This document shows, piece after piece, positions 7,389 to 15,558 of a DNA stretch of 30,324 bases (position 1 is its first letter; every line of letters begins with the position of its first letter). A program made the translations under genes and the position numbers. This stretch comes from Cyanobacteria bacterium UBA2566 (GTDB lineage Bacteria; Cyanobacteriota; Cyanobacteriia; Cyanobacteriales; Desertifilaceae). The stretch spans positions 1 through 30,324 of the forward strand of contig DDLS01000196.1 of the NCBI GenBank assembly GCA_002340255.1. The letters are read 5' to 3'. Under the pieces are notes generated by a model. The model had not been told where the DNA came from. It searched no databases and saw nothing but the letters and a program-made list of their open reading frames with translations.

Positions 7389-9752
7389 ATGGCAATTGAA
7401 TTAACGGTGATTGGAAGATACTCATCAGGGGTTATCGACGAAAGCGCTGCGGAGATTGTTGCCCACGATCCGGGAACCCAACGCCTGTTTGTGGTCAATG
7501 CTGAGAAAGCCGCCATTGATGTTCTGAATATTAACGATCCGACTAACCCAACTCTAACGTCAACGATCAATGTCAACACGATAGGTGCAGGAGCCAATAG
7601 CGTTGCGGTGGCGAATGGGGTGGTAGCTGTTGCCGTGGAAAATGCGGATGCAGTAACCCCAGGGGCGGTTGCTTTTTTTGACCCTAATGGCAATTTTCTC
7701 AATTCAGTCACCGTTGGTGTATTGCCAGATATGGTTACTTTCACTCCAGATGGGCAGAAAGTGCTAGTTGCTAATGAAGGGGAGCCGGGGAATACAGATC
7801 CAGAAGGTTCTATCAGTATTATCGATCTCTCCAGCGAGGTGGCTAATGCGACGGTAGCAACCGCAGATTTTACGTCTTTCAATGGCCAGGAAGATGACCT
7901 GCGAGCCGAAGGGGTGCGTATCTTCCCGAATAAAACAGTTGCTGAAGATGTGGAGCCGGAGTATATTGCGGTTTCGCCAGATGGAAGTACGGCTTTTGTG
8001 ACGCTCCAGGAAAATAATGCGATCGCACAAGTTAATATCAGCACGGCTACCGTCCAAGACATTATACCCTTGGGTTTGAAAGACCACAGTCTTTCGGGCA
8101 ATCGTTTAGATGCGAGCGATCGCGATGATGCAATTAATCTGCAAAATTGGCCGGTGTTCGGGATGTTTATGCCGGATTCGATCGCTGCTTTTGAAGCCAA
8201 TGGCCAAACCTATTATGTGATAGCCAATGAAGGAGATGCTCGCGATGAAGATGAAAGGATTAAAGACTTAACCTTAGATCCCACAGCATTTCCTAATGCT
8301 GCAGAACTCCAGGAAGATGAACAGATCGGACGCTTACAAGTTTCCAATATTGATGGGGATACCGATGGTGATGGAGACTACGATCGCTTGTTTGCCTACG
8401 GAGCGCGATCATTCTCCATTTTGAACCAATCTGGCACTAGGGTTTATGACAGTGGCGATGACTTCGGGCGCATTACCTCCGAGCAGGTTCCCGCCCTTTT
8501 TAACTCTGGAACTGAGCTAGAGAATGGTAATATCGAGACGAGTTTTGACGGTCGCAGCGATAATAAAGGTGCAGAACCAGAGGCGATCGCCACAGGCGTA
8601 GTTGATGGTATCTCTTATGCTTTTATTGGCTTAGAGCGCATCGGCGGCATTATGGTCTACGACGTAAGTAACCCCACTGCGCCGAGTTTTGTTCAATACA
8701 TTAATCCCAACGGCATAGATATCGCTCCCGAAGGATTGGCGTTTATCCCTGCTGCGGATAGCCCGAATGGTAATCCTTTACTGGCAGTAGGGAATGAATT
8801 CAGCGGCACGACAACGCTTTATGAAATTGCCCCAACTCCAGCGCCAGCACCACCTCCAAGTCCGAGTCCGAGTCCGGTTGTCGATCCAACTGCCCCACCC
8901 AGCGCCACACCAACCCCTTCAGTCAATATTGTGGTGGAAGTGGCTGGAGCATTTCAAGCGACTGTTGGTAATGACATCTTCTCCGGTACAGCCTCTAGTA
9001 ATATCATCTTTGGTTTAGAGGGCAACGACCAAATTAATGCTGGCGCGGGTGATGATAATACCAATGGTAATCTTGGCGATGATACGGTCAATGGCGGTAC
9101 GGGTAACGATACCTGTAATGGCGGTCAAGGCAACGACCAAGTGAACTGTGGTGATGGAAACGACCGAGGAAGTGGCGATCGCGGCAATGATATCGTCAAT
9201 GGAGATGCTGGTCAAGACCAACTCACTGGCGGTGAAGCTGATGATACCCTGGATGGCGGTGCGGATAATGATGGCATCTTTGGCGGTCAAGGCAATGACC
9301 TGATCAATGGTGGCGCTGGCGATGATGTTATCAGTGGTGACTTCGGTACCGATACTCTCATCGGTGGTGCGGGTAATGATGTGTTTGTCCTCCGTACCAG
9401 CACCGCAGCAGCAACAGTCGCCGCCGCAGATGTAATTCTAGACTATCGTCCTGGCGATACCATTGGTCTAACTGGTGGCATTACTCCCAATGATCTCACG
9501 TTGACTGTGGAAAATGGCAATACGATTATCCAAGTCACCAATAATGGCGTAACCTCCGTCTTAGGTGTGGTAAATGGGGTATCTCCAGCCCAGTTGACCT
9601 TTAGCACTGCCAATATTCAGGTCAACATTACCGGTAATGTTTCGGTCACCAGTAGCGTCTTTGTCGGTGGTAGCCTTTCCGGTCAAGGGTTGGCCGTTGG
9701 TGCAACGGCATTTGCCAGCGTTGACTTTACGAACTCGTTGACCTTGGTCTAG
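7389..9752 (+). CDS. Choice-of-anchor I family protein with RTX calcium-binding repeats
   Basis: A 787-residue probable secreted protein. Residues 1-480 form a beta-propeller-like domain of the choice-of-anchor I type. Markers are SVAVANGVVAVAVEN, PDMVTFTPDGQKVLVANEGEP, EPEYIAVSPDGSTAFVTLQENN, YYVIANEGDARD, DNKGAEPEAIATG and APEGLAFIPA. A Pro/Ser/Thr linker (about 481-515) follows. Residues about 525-660 are RTX nonapeptides (GGxGNDxhx), which bind calcium in a parallel beta-roll. A C-terminal beta-rich tail (VILDYRPGDTIGLTGG...) ends the protein. The absence of an N-terminal signal peptide fits C-terminal-signal type I secretion, known for RTX proteins; no secretion genes are nearby. Two cysteines inside the RTX array (DTCNGG, VNCGDG) are unusual. 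AGGA lies close before the ATG. The activity of the propeller domain is unknown; alkaline-phosphatase-like labels for this family are not provable here. Confidence 0.85.
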   Translation: MAIELTVIGRYSSGVIDESAAEIVAHDPGTQRLFVVNAEKAAIDVLNINDPTNPTLTSTINVNTIGAGANSVAVANGVVAVAVENADAVTPGAVAFFDPNGNFLNSVTVGVLPDMVTFTPDGQKVLVANEGEPGNTDPEGSISIIDLSSEVANATVATADFTSFNGQEDDLRAEGVRIFPNKTVAEDVEPEYIAVSPDGSTAFVTLQENNAIAQVNISTATVQDIIPLGLKDHSLSGNRLDASDRDDAINLQNWPVFGMFMPDSIAAFEANGQTYYVIANEGDARDEDERIKDLTLDPTAFPNAAELQEDEQIGRLQVSNIDGDTDGDGDYDRLFAYGARSFSILNQSGTRVYDSGDDFGRITSEQVPALFNSGTELENGNIETSFDGRSDNKGAEPEAIATGVVDGISYAFIGLERIGGIMVYDVSNPTAPSFVQYINPNGIDIAPEGLAFIPAADSPNGNPLLAVGNEFSGTTTLYEIAPTPAPAPPPSPSPSPVVDPTAPPSATPTPSVNIVVEVAGAFQATVGNDIFSGTASSNIIFGLEGNDQINAGAGDDNTNGNLGDDTVNGGTGNDTCNGGQGNDQVNCGDGNDRGSGDRGNDIVNGDAGQDQLTGGEADDTLDGGADNDGIFGGQGNDLINGGAGDDVISGDFGTDTLIGGAGNDVFVLRTSTAAATVAAADVILDYRPGDTIGLTGGITPNDLTLTVENGNTIIQVTNNGVTSVLGVVNGVSPAQLTFSTANIQVNITGNVSVTSSVFVGGSLSGQGLAVGATAFASVDFTNSLTLV

Positions 9753-9872
9753 CGCTCTGTTGTCCTGGAATGGGTGAATAGGGGAAACAGGGAACAGCAA
9801 AGCGGGTTTGGCATAATTCTAAGTTTAGTTAAATAGTGGTCATTGCAACTTCCCATTCCCCATTCCCTATTC

Positions 9873-10079
9873 TTAACCTTCTGCCACTAAATCCCACAGC
9901 ACATCAATGCCTCCACCCACATATTCTGAATCTTGATGCTCGGAGATCCATTGCACAAGGCGTGGAATTAGATCGCGAGATTGTTTCCCAAACTCGCCCA
10001 AGGCAGAGGCAGCCGAGCGACGCACATCAGAATCCTCATCCTGAAGCCGCTCCAAGAGGAGATTAATTACAATTAATTC
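9873..10079 (-). pseudogene. HEAT-repeat protein remnant
   Basis: About 60-68 residues read as one good HEAT repeat (LLERLQDEDSDVRRSAASALGEFG) followed by a second, weaker helical pair and a stop. There is no ATG: the frame opens with ATT/TTG codons and runs up into the 3' end of the thioredoxin-like gene in another frame. HEAT/PBS-lyase repeat proteins are normally several repeats long, so this looks like the surviving C-terminal end of a lost gene. A short protein started from TTG at 10055 by coupling to the upstream stop cannot be excluded. Confidence 0.5.
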
Positions 10080-10657
10080 GGTGCTAATTCCGTATTCAGC
10101 TCATTCACCGCTTTGGGAACGCGAGGTTGGGTATTCTCTCTAGGGGGAAAATCAAATAAGTCCCGCAGAGCATCATCAACCTGTTCAAAGGCGATATTAC
10201 CCGTTTCTTCAAAAACCCGGTTACCTTGGCGATCGAAGAGGATAGTTTGGGGCACTTTGCCCTTATAGTAGTAGGCTGGTTGAGTGGGGTCTGTACTCGC
10301 ATCAAAGATAATTTGATCCACACTTAAAGGCACAAAATCAACAATTCGCCCATAATAAGCTTGAAGCTGAGAGACAACCGACGCATACTGCTTGCAATCT
10401 CGGCTATCATCAAGATAGAAGATTAATAAGGTCGCTCGATCTTGTTTTAGGGAATCTGCAAAGGCAACTCTAGGGGGAACCAGGGAACCATTGCCACCAT
10501 AAAGGGCAAAAATGTTACCATCAAAAGTGTCTGCATTCATGCCAGCGATCGCCTGTGGTGTGCCCAAACCCAAGAGCCAAGTTACACAGAGTACCATCAG
10601 CAACAAACATCCACTCACAAACGTCTGTTTCCATCGATCGATTAAATTCAATAGCAT
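10073..10657 (-). CDS. Thioredoxin-fold membrane protein, probable photosystem I accumulation factor
   Basis: A 194-residue protein from the ATG at 10657; a longer frame exists only from a TTG at 10711. A membrane anchor or signal segment (FVSGCLLLMVLCVTWLLGLG, near residues 13-32) is followed by AIAGMNADTFDGNIFALYGGNGSLVPPRV and a thioredoxin-like domain: ATLLIFYLDDSRDCKQYASVVSQL, then VDFVPLSVDQI and the cis-Pro segment KVPQTILFDRQGNRV. The active site reads SRDC, so only the second cysteine of CxxC is kept. This matches my memory of the cyanobacterial family annotated as thylakoid membrane photosystem I accumulation factor; that name is an inference, the thioredoxin fold is well supported. 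The domain would face the lumen or periplasm. Confidence 0.65.
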   Translation of the reverse strand: MLLNLIDRWKQTFVSGCLLLMVLCVTWLLGLGTPQAIAGMNADTFDGNIFALYGGNGSLVPPRVAFADSLKQDRATLLIFYLDDSRDCKQYASVVSQLQAYYGRIVDFVPLSVDQIIFDASTDPTQPAYYYKGKVPQTILFDRQGNRVFEETGNIAFEQVDDALRDLFDFPPRENTQPRVPKAVNELNTELAPN

Positions 10658-10816
10658 TTTATTACGGATTCCCAAAACACTCAATGGATAAAGAACTATA
10701 GGATCAAACAAAGGCTACCATACTTTCGGTCTATTCTCCGAGAAAGTTAAGTCCCGTTCCCTAAGTTCTCTTAATTCCTGTTTCCATTGTTTATCATTTT
10801 CTTTTTTCCTATTCTT

Positions 10817-11212
10817 ATGTTAACCATGACTCGCGATCATATTCAGAAGCTGGGAGCCTCTTTAAGACCCATTCGCCAGAATTTGTTAAAATTTGACGAA
10901 CATCAGGGGATGCTACGCTTTTGGTATCAGGGAGAAGAGCCTTATTTTGATGTCTTTTTTGATATTCAAGATCAAGAACTGATTTGGTTTCAGTTGACCT
11001 TCAGAGGAAAATGCTTAACTTGGCATCAAAATCAAGGTCTAGAAACTGGGTTTACAGAAGAAGTGAATGTAGCCCCCGAACGTTATCCTGCAAGTAAACT
11101 GATCAAACCGGAAGCCCATCTAGATCGTGAATTTGTTGATTTAGTTCACGACATTTTGCTCACTCGATCGACAGAATATCCCTTTGATTTAGCCCTGCAA
11201 ATATTTGAGTAA
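10817..11212 (+). CDS. Conserved-looking hypothetical protein
   Basis: About 129-132 residues; start at ATG 10817 or ATG 10826 (MTRDHIQKLG). The frame also extends to a TTG at 10787, which would add a short hydrophobic run that looks accidental. No domain is recognised. The sequence is a soluble alpha/beta mix rich in aromatic residues (RFWYQGEEPYFDVFFDIQDQELIWFQLTFRGKCLTW), with a hydrophobic C-terminal helix (VDLVHDILLTRS). It is convergent with the DUF3685 gene, and its start lies about 150 bp from the divergent thioredoxin-fold gene. It reads like a cyanobacterial protein of unknown function with no hint of mobile origin. Confidence 0.7.
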   Translation: MLTMTRDHIQKLGASLRPIRQNLLKFDEHQGMLRFWYQGEEPYFDVFFDIQDQELIWFQLTFRGKCLTWHQNQGLETGFTEEVNVAPERYPASKLIKPEAHLDREFVDLVHDILLTRSTEYPFDLALQIFE

Positions 11213-11255
11213 TGGGTAATAGTTTGTCTCCATATTTCCATGTCTTCCCATTCCC

Positions 11256-13019
11256 CTACTTCGGCCGATCGCCATTGCCACTCAACCGACTGTCTGACCA
11301 AGAATTACCAATTCCTTGCAGCACTCCCCGCGCAACTAAACCGATACCTCTACCAATAATATGGGTTAAGATATAGATTAAAACTTGACCAACTGAGCCA
11401 ACTAACGCTTGCAGTCGGGGGGCGATCGCGTCGCGACCTTCGAGGATTAGGGTTACCCCTAAAGACCACCCGTTTAACTGGTCTAATTCCTCCCGTCTGG
11501 GGGCATAAATGGAGACTTTTTGAATCCCTCGTGCCTCTAAAACCAATAAGGAATACTGACTTTCAAAAATTGCTTTCGGTTCGCCAAACCACTGTTGTTG
11601 ACGGGATTTCCAGGATAAATCATTCCGAAATCGTTCAATCTTGCGGCTGGTGATTAGCTCCTGATCGTAAAAGATCTGCTTGACTGCTACGACATCTGCA
11701 AAATGATTTAAAAGAGGATTAACCACACTATTGCCGAGCTGAACAATCAGATTTTGGGTTAACATTTCCGCTCGCTTTTGTGCTTCTGGTGTACCTGCCG
11801 CATACAAGCGATTGTCAATCATTAAAGGGATTTCATAGACCAAATAATTCAGCAAGTCTACAAATAACGGAATTTTTTCTAAATACTCTGCTTGAATTCG
11901 GTCAATATCTTGTAATAAAATCGGGACAATTTCCACTTCTGCCCCTTTGACCATAATTCGTGAATATTTGCCAAAAAACTGAGTCACAACCGCTGACCAT
12001 AAATCACGCAGGAAATCTAGTTTTTTGGAGAGCAATCGATCGCCTTGAATCTGGGAAAACTTTAAATCTTCGAGCAGAACTTCCCATTCTTCTAAAATGA
12101 CTTGCAAGAGTTCTTGCCGTTTTTGCGGTTTTAAGATGTCTAGCTCTAGGGGCGTATGCGTTAAATTATTGAGCTGGAATTGCAGATGAGTTGCCGTCGT
12201 TTCTAAGACTTGCTGACGGGGGGAAATAGGGATTAAGGATTCACTCCATTCTGGATCTAAGCTGGAGGACTGAGCCGGAACGAGGGATTGATTTGGATAG
12301 ATTCCAGAATTGGGGCGATCGCCATTATTGTCTGTCGTTTCCTGAAATTCTACCGCTTCTAAGCGGGGCGCTAACAACCAATGAATACACCATCGAGCAG
12401 TGAATAGTTCCCGCAGTCGTCCGCGAATCACAACCCGCTCTAATACCGATAAACCCGGTTGATTGAGTTGTGCTTTTAACTTTGCTTCTACGTCTGAGAT
12501 TGTTCTGATGCCCCAGAGATACCACCGATGTTTTACCCGAGTCCACCAGGACGGGCGATCGCCCTTCGACAAGGATGGATCGACACTCACCTGATAGGAT
12601 TCTCCCATCGCCACCTGTTTGAGCATCGCTACCAACTGGCTCCGATCTGCCGTTTTGGGACAATAGCCATCAACACCCACCGCTCGTGTCCTTTGCCAAC
12701 TGACTGTCCCTGGATCGGTGAACAAAACTAGCCGATAGTGGGGATAACTGGTTTTCAGCGTTTGACAAAACCGCAGGAGAGCATTCTGAGTTAGGGAGGC
12801 TTCTAGAGCAGTATCGATCGCAATAATCCCCACGCCAGGGCGATCTCTCATCGATAACCGTTGGGCTTGCAGATAGGTTAAGGCTTCATTCGGCGTTTCT
12901 ACTTCAGCCATCACCGTAATCTCAGGATACGATTTCAAGGCCACCTGAAGTCCCAGCCGAAAGATCCGACTGGGAACGATTAATAACAGGGAAATGGAAG
13001 AAGGTTGAGAATTGCTCAT
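11256..13019 (-). CDS. DUF3685/Ycf55-like protein with degenerate receiver domain
   Basis: A 587-residue protein. Residues about 8-150 have the shape of a response-regulator receiver: beta-1 SLLLIVPSRIFRLGLQVAL, beta-3 GVGIIAIDTALE with Asp69 at the phospho-acceptor place, beta-4 RLVLFTD and beta-5 DGYCPKTAD with Lys122. The acidic pair normally found after beta-1 is replaced by Val-Pro-Ser, so metal-dependent phosphorylation is doubtful. The remaining 430 residues correspond to the cyanobacterial DUF3685 region related to plastid Ycf55; it is helical and ends in a hydrophobic stretch (LQALVGSVGQVLIYILTHII) that may associate with membrane. No DNA-binding output domain is seen. The role is unknown. 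It lies 74 bp downstream of the membrane repeat protein gene on the same strand and could be cotranscribed with it. Confidence 0.75.
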   Translation of the reverse strand: MSNSQPSSISLLLIVPSRIFRLGLQVALKSYPEITVMAEVETPNEALTYLQAQRLSMRDRPGVGIIAIDTALEASLTQNALLRFCQTLKTSYPHYRLVLFTDPGTVSWQRTRAVGVDGYCPKTADRSQLVAMLKQVAMGESYQVSVDPSLSKGDRPSWWTRVKHRWYLWGIRTISDVEAKLKAQLNQPGLSVLERVVIRGRLRELFTARWCIHWLLAPRLEAVEFQETTDNNGDRPNSGIYPNQSLVPAQSSSLDPEWSESLIPISPRQQVLETTATHLQFQLNNLTHTPLELDILKPQKRQELLQVILEEWEVLLEDLKFSQIQGDRLLSKKLDFLRDLWSAVVTQFFGKYSRIMVKGAEVEIVPILLQDIDRIQAEYLEKIPLFVDLLNYLVYEIPLMIDNRLYAAGTPEAQKRAEMLTQNLIVQLGNSVVNPLLNHFADVVAVKQIFYDQELITSRKIERFRNDLSWKSRQQQWFGEPKAIFESQYSLLVLEARGIQKVSIYAPRREELDQLNGWSLGVTLILEGRDAIAPRLQALVGSVGQVLIYILTHIIGRGIGLVARGVLQGIGNSWSDSRLSGNGDRPK

Positions 13020-13093
13020 GGGATATTTGATTTAAGAGACAAAGGAGAGGTTGACCAGCTCAGGGGAAAACCAACACTTTGCTCAACCCCTCC

Positions 13094-15025
13094 TTAAAAC
13101 TGTGGCTCAGGACTATAATCCAAAGGTTCAGGAGCCGATTCATAAACGGGTTCTGGTTCTTGATAGACTGGCTCTTGATAGACTGGCTCTTGGTAAACCG
13201 GTTGTTGATAAACCGGCTCTTGATAGACCGGTTCTTGGTAAACCGGTTGTTGATAAACCGGCTCTTGATAGACCGGTTGTTGATAAACCGGCTCTTCGTA
13301 AACCGGAGCTGGAGGAGTATAGAGAGAATCGAGTGTCGCTTGCCAGCGGGCGATCGCATCTTGAGCCTCATAATACAGCGGTCTACCCCAACCGATACGG
13401 GACGCTGCGCCAATGGCTTCACTGTAGCGACCTAAAGACGCTAAATATTCAGCATCCCTGAGATCCGCATCATCCTGAGCCGTTTGAATTTCTACCTCCC
13501 ACTCATAAATAATATCTTGGGCTTGACCATATAACGCACGATCTGAGGTGATTTTTTCCGCCATCTCAATGGCTTCCCACAAATCTCCTGCCTTAGCCAA
13601 CGATTTCGCCCGATCCAGAATCGGCCGATCCTCAATAATTTCAATCCGCTTATTCCATTCAGCAATTAAGGTTTGAGCCTCAATGCGTAGGGGATGACCT
13701 CGCTCAATCTCAGCCGCTAAGGTTCTGGCTTGTGCAAAATCTTCCAAGGTTTCTCCTGCTGCCACCTGCCGAGCCATGGCTAAAACGGGTCGAGCTTCTA
13801 AGCGCTCCACTTCCTTGCGCCAATGGGCTACTTTAGTCTGGGCTTGAATGCGCCGAGGGCGGTCAACGGAGACCATTTGAGCAAAATTTTCTGCTTGTTT
13901 CAGGGCAACGGGTTGGCCAACACTGGCAATTAGAGTAGCAAATTGAATTTGCACTTCATCTTGGACTTGCTCTTGCCACTGGTCAATTTTGCCTTGAGCT
14001 TCTTCATAGAGGGGGCGATCGGGTTTAATTTGAGCGGCTTGAGTTTGAGCTGCTAAAAATGCCCCTAAATTATCCTCTTGAACCGTATCGATCGCTTCTC
14101 CTAAGAGAATAAAATCTTGAGCTTCCGCATAGCGAGGGGAATAACTGGGAATACGTTCGGCAATGGCGATCGCCCCTTCGAGATCGTCCTCCTCTAAGCG
14201 CTCTTCTGCCTTTTCCAGGAGCGCGCGACTCCAAGTTGCAATTTCCTTAAGCGCCGTTTGGCGAGCCAAGCTATCAGCCGGAATCTTCTTCACTCGCTCC
14301 ATGGCTTCCACCAAGTCCTCAACCGTACCATAGCTGGCCCAAGCGCGAGCATCCTTAAGCTGTTTCTGGTATTGTTTTTCTGTAGCAATTAACTGAGTCA
14401 CTTCCACAAATCGTTCTTGACTCCAGAAGGGATCTTTGAGTTTGCCCAACCGAGACAACTGCTGATAAGCCAGAGTCCAATTTTGATTTTCTATGGCCTC
14501 AAGTGCTTTCTGATAAATTTCCTGACCGGTATTCCAGTCGGCTTGCCATAACTCAATTTTTGTTTGAGCCTCAGCATATAGGGGGCTACTCTCCGGGACT
14601 TTACTGGCCATCTCGATCGCTTTTTCCAGATTACCCGCCTGTATTTCCCGACGGGCAAACTCTAAAATTGCGTTAGACCAATTGCTCATCAAACGCTGAC
14701 TTTCAGCATAGAGAGAATGGTTAGAATCCCATTGATCCACAAAAGCGATCGCCGATTCTAGATCCTCTAGTGTGCCAGATAGAGCTTGTTGTTCGACACA
14801 ATAGAGCTGCTCGCCATCAGCCGCTAATGGTGACAATTCTTTACAATCTGGAGTGGGTGGCACACGAGTTAACAGCCAAGTGGCAACAAACCCAGCCGTG
14901 CCAAACATGAGGATAATCATTAGCCATAATAGGGATAGCCCCATGGCATTAAGGGTTGTATTTTGGGTTGAGGGACTCGATGGAGTCTCTTGGGGGGGGT
15001 TAATGGCGGTTGAAACTTCTTTCAT
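13094..15025 (-). CDS. One-pass membrane protein with helical repeats and Pro-Val-Tyr-Gln tail
   Basis: A 643-residue protein. Residues 1-27 are Thr/Ser/Pro rich, 28-52 form one transmembrane helix, and about 60-565 contain roughly ten degenerate helix-turn-helix repeats with the theme A-x-x-I-P-x-x-(S/R)-P-L-Y-x-E-A-Q-x-x-I-x-x-W, resembling TPR/Sel1-type scaffolds. The tail (about 570-625) is eleven or so copies of P-V-Y-Q-(E/Q), ending EPEPVYESAPEP. Cyanobacterial relatives are sometimes labelled chromosome segregation ATPase, but no nucleotide-binding motif is present here, so I do not use that name. Likely a scaffold on the periplasmic or cytoplasmic face; topology is not determined. ATG at 15025. 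Confidence 0.75.
   Translation of the reverse strand: MKEVSTAINPPQETPSSPSTQNTTLNAMGLSLLWLMIILMFGTAGFVATWLLTRVPPTPDCKELSPLAADGEQLYCVEQQALSGTLEDLESAIAFVDQWDSNHSLYAESQRLMSNWSNAILEFARREIQAGNLEKAIEMASKVPESSPLYAEAQTKIELWQADWNTGQEIYQKALEAIENQNWTLAYQQLSRLGKLKDPFWSQERFVEVTQLIATEKQYQKQLKDARAWASYGTVEDLVEAMERVKKIPADSLARQTALKEIATWSRALLEKAEERLEEDDLEGAIAIAERIPSYSPRYAEAQDFILLGEAIDTVQEDNLGAFLAAQTQAAQIKPDRPLYEEAQGKIDQWQEQVQDEVQIQFATLIASVGQPVALKQAENFAQMVSVDRPRRIQAQTKVAHWRKEVERLEARPVLAMARQVAAGETLEDFAQARTLAAEIERGHPLRIEAQTLIAEWNKRIEIIEDRPILDRAKSLAKAGDLWEAIEMAEKITSDRALYGQAQDIIYEWEVEIQTAQDDADLRDAEYLASLGRYSEAIGAASRIGWGRPLYYEAQDAIARWQATLDSLYTPPAPVYEEPVYQQPVYQEPVYQQPVYQEPVYQEPVYQQPVYQEPVYQEPVYQEPEPVYESAPEPLDYSPEPQF
13156..13305. 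repeat. 15-bp minisatellite, ten units
   Basis: Ten consecutive 15-base units (plus-strand theme G(C/T)T(C/G)TTGATA(A/G)ACCG) run without interruption from 13156 to 13305 and encode the Pro-Val-Tyr-Gln-(Glu/Gln) tail on the minus strand. Since the unit is a multiple of three and stop-free, other frames are open too, which creates false ORFs on both strands. Confidence 0.9.
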
Positions 15026-15558
15026 AGACCTTGGGAGAAACGGGATAACGAATGTACTTAATAAAGAAGACGCAGATGTAATTTAAGTCATTAAACTGGG
15101 TTTCAATCGTTTAGAAAAGAGGCCAATCCGCATTCACAGGGGGAAATCCGGATCGAGTCCAGGGCGATCGCCAAATATTAGGTATAGACTAACCAGAGTA
15201 GCCTAGGATATCTGGTCTTGTTCTAGAGTTTAACCGTTGTTTAGTGTAATGGGTTTTGGTCTTTAAAATCCTTGAAAGAGCCTATGCCACACTCACTCTT
15301 GTGTCCTCTAACCTTAGTTCTGTATAGTTTAAGTCATAAGATAACGGTTAAGGCGAACACCCCGATCGACCTTAGCTTCCGTTGGTAATTGTTCTCAAGT
15401 TCCCCTATTCGGAAGTCAATCCCTCAATTCAGGAGCCTCCCCCGATGTCATCGGGATCTTTCGATTGTTAACGTGGGGGAGGTAACCAGAATAAACGCCT
15501 TGTTTCTTGTCCTTTCTAAAACTAGCCGTCAGACTATTCGCGATCCACAACCTGTAGA
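15026..15558. other. Long intergenic region with candidate structured RNA
   Basis: About 530 bp between divergent genes with no credible ORF. It contains a two-part stem (AACGG-T-TAAGG at 15343-15353 with CCTTA-GCTT-CCGTT at 15370-15383). Further on are two hairpins that share bases: CCCGATG/CATCGGG (15441-15455) and CCTCCCCC/GGGGGAGG (15436-15443 with 15475-15482). The latter could be a structured leader or a small RNA upstream of the NACHT gene. I do not recognise it as a named RNA family. Confidence 0.45.
15436..15482 (+). promoter_or_regulatory. Overlapping hairpins in the leader of the NACHT gene
   Basis: CCTCCCCC (15436-15443) can pair with GGGGGAGG (15475-15482), while its last three bases also belong to CCCGATG (15441-15447), which pairs with CATCGGG (15449-15455). 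The two stems compete partly for the same bases, about 77 bp before the ATG at 15559. A switch-like role is inference. Confidence 0.35.

Noticed and set aside
13156..13305. CRISPR array
   Set aside because: The repeat unit is 15 bp without spacers and lies inside a coding region.
13051..13461. Open frames on both strands across the 15-bp minisatellite
   Set aside because: A stop-free 15-bp repeat keeps several frames open at once. The Leu-Asp-Arg and Leu-Ile-Asn-Arg products are translation artefacts of the Pro-Val-Tyr-Gln tail gene.
13094..15025. Chromosome segregation ATPase annotation
   Set aside because: No Walker A or Walker B motif is present; the helical repeats alone do not justify the name.
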